Positions 1-4,956 of a DNA stretch of 7,876 nt are shown piece after piece (position 1 is the stretch's first letter; each line of letters begins with the position of its first letter). The DNA comes from Cytophagales bacterium (GTDB lineage: Bacteria; Bacteroidota; Bacteroidia; Cytophagales; UBA9547). The stretch spans positions 1 to 7,876 of the forward strand of contig DMUD01000304.1 of NCBI GenBank assembly GCA_003476475.1, given 5' to 3'. Below the pieces are notes generated by a model, which had not been told where the DNA came from, made no database searches, and was given only the letters and a program-made list of their open reading frames with translations. Both the position numbers and the translations under genes were made by a program.

Positions 1-51
1 AGGCAGAGGTCTGCAAAACCTCCTACAACGGTTCGAATCCGTTCGGAACCT
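1..51 (+). tRNA. tRNA-Cys (GCA), 3' part only
   Basis: The window opens inside a tRNA, at about the 3' strand of the D stem. The anticodon stem is GAGGT (6-10) paired with ACCTC (18-22) around the 7-base loop CTGCAAA, giving anticodon GCA at 13-15, which reads cysteine codons. A 4-base variable loop (23-26) follows. The T stem is AACGG/CCGTT (27-31 and 39-43) around TTCGAAT. The acceptor 3' strand CGGAACC occupies 44-50. The discriminator base is T at 51, as expected for tRNA-Cys, where U73 is a main identity element. The next bases are CTC, so the CCA end is not encoded and must be added after transcription. The 5' part (acceptor strand and most of the D arm) lies outside the window. Confidence 0.95.
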
Positions 52-58
52 CTCACAC

Positions 59-94
59 AAAAAAAAGCTATCTTTCAACAGATAGCTTTTTTTT
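59..94. terminator. Symmetric, probably bidirectional Rho-independent terminator
   Basis: A perfect inverted repeat has its left arm at 59-73 and right arm at 80-94, with the 6-base loop TTCAAC. The mixed-sequence core is GCTATCT/AGATAGC. The outer part is eight A on the left and eight T on the right, so either strand gives a stem followed by a run of eight U. On the plus strand it would end the tRNA-Cys transcript, starting 8 bases after the tRNA. On the minus strand it lies about 110 bases beyond the stop of the T9SS-sorted protein gene and could end that transcript too. Termination in both directions is inferred from the symmetry. Confidence 0.85.
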
Positions 95-151
95 GTATTA
101 CATTGTCAGGAACGAGATTTTCACCCTATAAAAAGGCAAAATAAATTTTTT

Positions 152-186
152 GGATTTAAGTAATTAAAAAAATAGAGGATTTAAGT
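152..186. repeat. Short direct repeat, two 10-base copies
   Basis: GGATTTAAGT occurs at 152-161 and again at 177-186, a 25-base period, in the AT-rich gap between the terminator and the end of the T9SS-sorted protein gene. GAGGAT also occurs twice nearby (175-180 and 187-192). Such short repeats arise easily in AT-rich DNA. I see no gene, hairpin or promoter match tied to them, so no function is proposed. Confidence 0.3.
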
Positions 187-203
187 GAGGATAGTGAAGT
201 AAT

Positions 204-560
204 TTACTGCACGATGATTTTCTTCACTATAGTGTTTTTTCCGCTGTTATAGTTGATTCGAACAAAATAAATGCCTGAACGCAAAGAATTGATATCAAAA
301 GTCTTGTCGAAAGAACCAGTAGTATTTTCGGAGAATAATTCCAGCTCGTTGCCCAACATATCATGTAAAGAAATCCTTGCTTGAGATATAGAAGGAATGT
401 TCATGTTGATAGTAAGCAATGATTTTGCAGGATTTGGAAAAATGCGCAGACCGCTCTCAATGGTATTGGTCACCTCTATACCAGATATTTGGGAAGCAGG
501 AGGCTGAGCCGTTGTTTCCAAAGCGATTAATGATACCAATATGCTGAATGCTTTTTTCAA
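204..560 (-). CDS. Small T9SS type A sorting-domain protein (signal peptide plus CTD)
   Basis: This 118-residue secreted protein is built almost only of export signals. Residues 1 to about 19 look like a Sec signal peptide: a KK start, a hydrophobic stretch, and probable cleavage near TAQ. A linker of about 20 residues follows. Residues 39-118 match the type IX sorting domain (Por_Secre_tail): IFPNPAKS near 40-47, a HDMLGNEL turn near 66-73, LRSGIYFVRI at 93-102, and the terminal KKIIVQ. In this family the domain guides Sec-exported cargo through the outer membrane by T9SS and is normally removed. No passenger domain remains between the two signals. The start is TTG at 558-560; no ATG lies in frame between it and an upstream stop, and it opens a credible signal peptide. 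The gene is divergent from thrA. It could be a genuine mini-cargo or the remnant of a larger one. Confidence 0.85.
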   Translation of the reverse strand: MKKAFSILVSLIALETTAQPPASQISGIEVTNTIESGLRIFPNPAKSLLTINMNIPSISQARISLHDMLGNELELFSENTTGSFDKTFDINSLRSGIYFVRINYNSGKNTIVKKIIVQ

Positions 561-611
561 AATGAGTATTTTGTTATCTACTACGAGTTGCTTGTTGTTT
601 TAGTTCTCTTG

Positions 612-642
612 CAAATATATTAATAACCACCAAATTAGTAAA
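612..642 (-). promoter_or_regulatory. Candidate Bacteroidota-type promoter for the T9SS-sorted protein gene
   Basis: Read on the minus strand, positions 619-612 spell TATATTTG, a full match to the Bacteroidota -7 consensus TAnnTTTG. Nineteen bases upstream, 642-639 reads TTTA, three of four matches to the -33 TTTG. Transcription would start near 604-606, leaving a leader of about 45 bases before the TTG start at 560. This rests on consensus matching only. AT-rich DNA yields chance hits, but the spacing and the position between divergent genes support it. Confidence 0.45.
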
Positions 643-678
643 TAGTTCCACAGAACTACAATATAACAGGTAGGATAG

Positions 679-709
679 TTGAATAGTGGAGTAATAATTA
701 GCAATTTTG
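679..709 (+). promoter_or_regulatory. Candidate Bacteroidota-type promoter for thrA
   Basis: CAATTTTG at 702-709 matches the -7 consensus TAnnTTTG at five of its six fixed positions. GTTG at 678-681 gives three of four for the -33 element, with 20 bases between TTG and the -7 box. The start point would be near 714-717, giving a leader of about 30 bases before the ATG at 745. It is weaker than the divergent promoter on the other strand. It conflicts with the hairpin at 708-737, because a transcript starting at 714-717 would lack most of that hairpin's left arm. Confidence 0.35.
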
Positions 710-737
710 TTCCCTGTTTATCACAAAAAAGGGAATA
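708..737 (+). promoter_or_regulatory. Hairpin-forming dyad just upstream of the thrA start codon
   Basis: TTCCCT (710-715) pairs perfectly with AGGGAA (730-735). TTT (717-719) pairs with AAA (726-728) inside it, across a G/A mismatch, and a G-T and a T-A pair extend it outward to 708 and 737. The loop is about 6 bases. It ends 7 bases before the ATG at 745 and would cover the purine-rich AAGGGA, the only Shine-Dalgarno-like stretch here. It could damp translation if the true transcript start lies further upstream, or be a protein-binding dyad, or be chance. No leader peptide or T-run suggests classic attenuation. Confidence 0.25.
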
Positions 738-744
738 TTTATTC

Positions 745-3201
745 ATGAGAGTTTTAAAGTTTGGGGGAACATCTGTTGGGGCAGCAGAAAGCATACGCAC
801 CCTCATTGGCATATCAAAAAATTTGTTAGCTAATAAGGAACAAATTGCCGTTGTGCTATCTGCCATGGGTGGGGTCACCAACCAATTAATTGAAGTGGCC
901 AATTTAGCCCAAAAAAACAACCCTGCTTTTTCCGACATTTTGTCTTCAATCGAAAAAAGACATTTTGACACCGCCAAAGCATTGTTGAATGTAAAACACC
1001 AAAGCAAGGTAATTGCCAATATAAAACTGACTTTGAATGAGTTGGAAGACATTTTGCATGGCATTTCCTTGCTTAACGAACTTTCCAAACGCACTTTGGA
1101 TTTGGTCATGAGTTTTGGCGAAAGACTTTCTACCTACCTTGTATATGAAGCTATGCGACAGGAAGGTATCGAGTGCGAATTTTTAGATGCCAGAACGCTA
1201 ATAAAAACCGATGATAACTTTGGTTCAGCTCGTGTAAATTACAAATCGACCAATGCCAATGTGGAAGAATACTTCAAAAACCACTCAAAAACACAACTTA
1301 TCACAGGCTTTATTGCCAGTACTGAACAAAATGAAACCACCACGCTAGGCCGTGGAGGTTCTGATTATACTGCCGCAATTATCGGAGCAGCCCTCAACGC
1401 TACTGAAGTAGAAATTTGGACAGATGTTGATGGAATGATGACTGCCGACCCTAAAAAGGTAAAAAAAGCCTTCACCATACCAAGGGTTTCCTACATAGAG
1501 GCAATGGAACTATCCCATTTTGGTGCAAAAGTAATTTACCCACCTACCCTTCAGCCAGTTTTCTCGAAAAATATCCCAATTCGAATAAAAAACACTTTCA
1601 ACCCCACTCATGAAGGTACATTGGTAAGCAAGCAAACCGACAAAAACGGCTTTCCAGTCAAAGGTCTTTCCTCTATAAACGACATTGCCCTGCTAAATGT
1701 GCAAGGCAGTGGAATGGTGGGCGAAAAAGGGGTAGCAGGTCGATTGTTCAATACCTTGGCTAAACATAGCATCAACATCATACTTATTACTCAGGCATCT
1801 TCCGAGCATTCTATATGTTTTGCCATAGACCCTAAAGATGCAGAACAAGCAAAAAACATTTTGGATGAAGAATTTTTTATTGAATTACATAGCAATAAAT
1901 TAGATAAAATTATTATTGAACGTAACCTTTCTGTAATAGCAATTGTGGGTGAAAACATGAAAATGACTCCTGGCATATCTGGGAAAATGTTTTCTGCATT
2001 AGGTCGTAATGGAGTAAATGTGGTAGCTATCGCCCAAGGTTCTTCTGAATATAATCTCTCGGTAGTAGTACCCCAGTCCGATTTGGCCAAAGCCATGAAT
2101 GCTTTACACGATTCGTTCTTCCTTTCTGAAACCAAAACGATGAATTTGTTTGTGATAGGAACTGGACTTATTGGTAAAACATTAATTCAACAAATTTCGA
2201 AGCAAAAAACCTACTTAGAAGAACACAAATCGCTGATAGTGAATTTAGTGGGATTGGCCAACCAATCCAAAATGCTATTCAACGAAAATGGTATTTCTAC
2301 TACTAAATGGGACAGCGAACTTCAACAATCCGGCAAAACCTCGAATTTGGCTGAATTTGTACATACGATGAAGGCTATGAACCTACCTAACTGTGTTTTT
2401 GTGGACAACACGGCAAGCAAAGAGCTTCCTTCATTTTATGAAGATATTTTAAATCATTCTATCTCTATTGTCACCCCCAATAAAACAGCCAATTCTGGTT
2501 CTTACAAGGAATACCTAAAATTGAAAAACGCAGCTAGGAAAAGAAGTGTTAACTTTTTGTATGAAACAAATGTGGGTGCAGGACTGCCCGTTATCAATAC
2601 TTTGAAAGACTTGTTGTTAAGTGGTGAACAAATCATCCGTATTGAGGCTATTCTCTCTGGAACACTTTCATACATATTCAACAATTTCAAAACAGGAGTT
2701 AAATTTAAAAATGTGGTGTGGGAGGCCAAACAAAAGGGCTATACAGAACCTGACCCAAGAGACGATTTGAGCGGTTTGGACGTGGCACGTAAAATCCTCA
2801 TTCTTTCGCGCGAAACGGGATTGCCAATGGAAATGAGCGATATACAAATAGAACAAATATTGCCTGAAAGCTGTGTGAAAGCTAAAACCATCGAAGAATT
2901 CTTTGAAACTCTCGAAAAGGAAAATGCATTTTTCGAAAACAAATTGAATTCAGCCCAAAAAGAGGGCAAAGTGCTGCGTTTCATAGCCAAATTAGAAAAC
3001 GGGAAAGCAAATATCAGCTTGCAAGCAGTATCGGCCGACCATCCGTTTTATTCACTATCTGGCAGCGACAACATCATAGCCTTTACCACTGAAAGATACA
3101 AAGAACGCCAACTAGTGGTGAAAGGGCCTGGTGCGGGTGCAGAAGTTACGGCTGCTGGTGTTTTTGCCGATATAATCAACATCAGCCATTCTTGGTCTTA
3201 A
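745..3201 (+). CDS. thrA: Bifunctional aspartokinase / homoserine dehydrogenase (ThrA type)
   Basis: This cytoplasmic enzyme phosphorylates aspartate and, in its other half, reduces aspartate semialdehyde to homoserine, the branch to threonine and methionine. At 818 residues it is full length (E. coli ThrA has 820). The kinase shows KFGGTS (5-10), SFGERLS (123-129) and GRGGSDYTA (202-210). Two ACT-like regulatory modules span about 314-385 and 396-460. The dehydrogenase begins near 467 with nucleotide-binding GTGLIG (472-477), then VTPNK (576-580), ETNVGAGLP (607-615) and SGTLSYIF (638-645). DDLSGLDVARK carries D679 and K683, the expected catalytic pair. Q350 and Q431 keep the 81-residue spacing of the threonine-binding glutamines reported for the Arabidopsis enzyme, so threonine inhibition is likely (inference). 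ATG 745 is preferred over TTG 679, which adds 22 non-conserved residues and lies in the candidate promoter. No thrB or thrC follows; the next gene is convergent after 2 bp. Confidence 0.97.
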   Translation: MRVLKFGGTSVGAAESIRTLIGISKNLLANKEQIAVVLSAMGGVTNQLIEVANLAQKNNPAFSDILSSIEKRHFDTAKALLNVKHQSKVIANIKLTLNELEDILHGISLLNELSKRTLDLVMSFGERLSTYLVYEAMRQEGIECEFLDARTLIKTDDNFGSARVNYKSTNANVEEYFKNHSKTQLITGFIASTEQNETTTLGRGGSDYTAAIIGAALNATEVEIWTDVDGMMTADPKKVKKAFTIPRVSYIEAMELSHFGAKVIYPPTLQPVFSKNIPIRIKNTFNPTHEGTLVSKQTDKNGFPVKGLSSINDIALLNVQGSGMVGEKGVAGRLFNTLAKHSINIILITQASSEHSICFAIDPKDAEQAKNILDEEFFIELHSNKLDKIIIERNLSVIAIVGENMKMTPGISGKMFSALGRNGVNVVAIAQGSSEYNLSVVVPQSDLAKAMNALHDSFFLSETKTMNLFVIGTGLIGKTLIQQISKQKTYLEEHKSLIVNLVGLANQSKMLFNENGISTTKWDSELQQSGKTSNLAEFVHTMKAMNLPNCVFVDNTASKELPSFYEDILNHSISIVTPNKTANSGSYKEYLKLKNAARKRSVNFLYETNVGAGLPVINTLKDLLLSGEQIIRIEAILSGTLSYIFNNFKTGVKFKNVVWEAKQKGYTEPDPRDDLSGLDVARKILILSRETGLPMEMSDIQIEQILPESCVKAKTIEEFFETLEKENAFFENKLNSAQKEGKVLRFIAKLENGKANISLQAVSADHPFYSLSGSDNIIAFTTERYKERQLVVKGPGAGAEVTAAGVFADIINISHSWS

Positions 3202-3203
3202 CC

Positions 3204-3923
3204 CTATTTGTGTTTTCTGAGCTGATTTAACAAAGCCTCGATGTCTTTTGGATATGGTGCTTCGGTGTAAATTGGCGTTCCGTCTAAGGCGAAAAAACCC
3301 ATCGAAAAGGCATGAAGCGCCACTCGACTAATGAGCGGTTTTTCTTCTGTTTCAAGTTTCAGATTGAATTTCTTTTTGATTTGGGACAAGTACACATCTG
3401 TGCCACCGTATTGGGTGTCTGCCACTATAGGGTGTTTCAAATAGGCAAGATGAACTCGAATTTGGTGCATACGACCGGTAACGGGTTCGCATTGCACCAA
3501 ACTATGCTTTTTGAAAAATTCGATGGTATTGAATATCGTTTGGGCTTCTTTTCCTTCTAGCCTATCTATTTTCACCACCCCGGCATTCAATGTAAGCAAA
3601 GGCACATCTACAATGGTTTCTTTAAAATTGGCTAATCCGTCTACCACTGTATGATACACTTTATTAACTTCACGATGTTCCAATTGTATAGCCAAATGAC
3701 GATAAGCTTCTGGTGATTTGGCAATGACCAAAATACCCGATGTTTCCTTATCCAATCGATGGCACACCTGTGCATCTGGCCAATACTCTTTGGCAAGGCG
3801 CAATATGCCTTTTATAGTCTTATCCCTATCGTCCAATGTTGGAATGCCATAAGGCTTGTTGACGATAATGTAATGTTCGTCTTCGCGTAAAATGATGTCG
3901 GAAAAAGAGAAATATTTAGCCAA
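3204..3923 (-). CDS. RluA-family RNA pseudouridine synthase
   Basis: This 239-residue enzyme should convert specific uridines in rRNA or tRNA to pseudouridine in the cytoplasm. HRLDKETSG at 55-63 is the family signature, with D58 as the catalytic aspartate. Before it comes IIVNKPYGIPTL (19-30), the usual family opening. GRMHQIRVHLA (150-160), HPIVADTQYGG (164-174) and RVALHAFSMGF (200-210) complete the conserved core. There is no N-terminal S4 domain, unlike RluC and RluD, so it is a catalytic-domain-only form closer in layout to RluA. The RNA target cannot be read from sequence. The start is TTG at 3921-3923: an in-frame stop lies four codons upstream and no ATG lies between or soon after. 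The frame overlaps the end of the histidine kinase gene by 8 bp, suggesting coupled translation as the last gene of the operon. No terminator is visible after it. Confidence 0.93.
   Translation of the reverse strand: MAKYFSFSDIILREDEHYIIVNKPYGIPTLDDRDKTIKGILRLAKEYWPDAQVCHRLDKETSGILVIAKSPEAYRHLAIQLEHREVNKVYHTVVDGLANFKETIVDVPLLTLNAGVVKIDRLEGKEAQTIFNTIEFFKKHSLVQCEPVTGRMHQIRVHLAYLKHPIVADTQYGGTDVYLSQIKKKFNLKLETEEKPLISRVALHAFSMGFFALDGTPIYTEAPYPKDIEALLNQLRKHK
3916..3923 (-). other. 8-bp stop/start overlap between kinase and pseudouridine synthase genes
   Basis: On the minus strand TTGGCTAA holds both the TTG start of the pseudouridine synthase (3923-3921) and the TAA stop of the histidine kinase (3918-3916), in different frames. 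In the synthase frame, the upstream in-frame stop leaves TTG as the only usual start codon before the conserved region. This arrangement fits re-initiation by ribosomes that finish the kinase, which would tie the two protein levels together. Coupling is inference. Confidence 0.6.
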
Positions 3924-4953
3924 TTTGTTTAATTATTAATTTAAAAGCAAAGGTTGTGCCTTTGCCTAACTTGCTTGTTACATTGATTTTAGAATTGTGT
4001 GCCTCCAATACCTTTTGTACAATCGACAACCCTAGACCAGAACCACCCCTTTCTTTCGATCTACTTTTTTCTACCCTATAAAAACGGTCAAAAATTCGGT
4101 TTAAATGCTCGTGTGCTATGCCTGGCCCATCGTCTTTAATGCTGACCAATACATGTTCTTTGTCTTTTTCCAACACCACCTTTACTTCCCCTTTTTCTTT
4201 ACCATATTTGATTGAATTGTCTACCAAATTCAATACCACCTGTTTTATTCGAAATGGGTCACCCTCTACTAGCACAGCGTTTTGAAAAGCGTCTAAAACC
4301 AGTTTGGATTCATTTCTCTCGGCCTTATCTTCCACTTGTTCGAAAACATCTTTTATCAATTGATTCAGGTCGAACCATTCCATTACCATTTTCAACTCAC
4401 CTGTTTCCATTTGCGAAAGCAGGATAATATCTTGAACCAAAGCCTCCAATCCATCTAAATTTTTGGCTGCTTTCTTTAAAAATTTCTCCCTGTTTAATTT
4501 ATCATAGATTGCCCCGTCTAAAAGGGTATGAATAAACCCTTGGGCTGCGAAAATAGGTGTTTTCAATTCGTGGGAAATGTCGGCTAAAAATTCACGACGA
4601 TAGACCTCAAGTTTCTTCAACTCGTCAATTTCCTCTTCCTTTTTGCTAACAAAATTGAAAAGTTCTTGATTGATACGGCTGTATTGGTCTCCTGAGCTTT
4701 TTATTTTCTTCACAAATTGTTTAAAATCCTTTTTTTTGAGCTTGTCAAGCATCTTGTATAATTTATTTATCTCTCGAAAAATGACAAATTCAAGCGTAAG
4801 GAAAATAAATAGAAAGGCAGTAAAAAAAGTAACAAAGGTTGTAGAAAGCACTGCTCTCCATGAAAGTATATCCAAAAAACTAAGATAGCCCGCCATGGTA
4901 AGGGCAATGATGGCGGCCAAAACAAGACCTGCTATGCGCGAATTGAAGAACAT
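3916..4953 (-). CDS. Membrane sensor histidine kinase (PhoR/BaeS-like), orphan in this window
   Basis: This 345-residue inner-membrane kinase should autophosphorylate a histidine and pass the phosphate to a response regulator. Two hydrophobic segments lie at about 7-27 and 37-58 with only about 10 residues between them, so there is essentially no outer sensing domain. A charged, probably coiled linker (about 59-118) leads to the HisKA domain with DISHELKTP, the phosphorylated residue being H128. The ATPase domain has the N box LNLVDNSIKYG (N246), the G1 box DDGPGI (274-279), the F box IFDRFYR (287-293) and the G2 box GGSGLGLS (303-310). All catalytic motifs look intact. It starts with ATG 3 bp after the ABC ATPase gene and overlaps the pseudouridine synthase gene by 8 bp. 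No response regulator lies in the window, though relatives often have one adjacent. The signal is unknown; it may come from the membrane or a partner protein. Confidence 0.95.
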   Translation of the reverse strand: MFFNSRIAGLVLAAIIALTMAGYLSFLDILSWRAVLSTTFVTFFTAFLFIFLTLEFVIFREINKLYKMLDKLKKKDFKQFVKKIKSSGDQYSRINQELFNFVSKKEEEIDELKKLEVYRREFLADISHELKTPIFAAQGFIHTLLDGAIYDKLNREKFLKKAAKNLDGLEALVQDIILLSQMETGELKMVMEWFDLNQLIKDVFEQVEDKAERNESKLVLDAFQNAVLVEGDPFRIKQVVLNLVDNSIKYGKEKGEVKVVLEKDKEHVLVSIKDDGPGIAHEHLNRIFDRFYRVEKSRSKERGGSGLGLSIVQKVLEAHNSKINVTSKLGKGTTFAFKLIIKQIG

Positions 4954-4956
4954 ATC

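Noticed and set aside
679..744. A 22-codon N-terminal extension of ThrA starting from TTG at 679
   Set aside because: The family begins right at the MRVLKFGGTS-like motif, and the extension coincides with the candidate promoter. ATG 745 is the better start.
679..744. A threonine-type leader peptide for attenuation upstream of thrA
   Set aside because: The frame shows two adjacent Ile codons but no run of Thr or Ile codons, it has no stop before thrA (it is in frame with it), and the nearby hairpin lacks a T-run.
600..1109. Open minus-strand frame of 169 codons over the thrA promoter and kinase region
   Set aside because: It overlaps the strongly supported thrA gene on the opposite strand, its translation resembles no family I know, and it would cover the divergent promoters. 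It is a shadow frame.
1791..2990. Minus-strand frames of 62 to 114 codons inside thrA
   Set aside because: They are shadows of the conserved thrA reading frame, with no start context or family resemblance.
3312..3560. Plus-strand frame of 82 codons opposite the pseudouridine synthase
   Set aside because: It is antisense to a conserved enzyme and has no recognisable domain or promoter. The same applies to the short plus-strand frames at 4212-4427, 4670-4888, 4960-5208, 5271-5456, 6626-6829 and 7354-7710.
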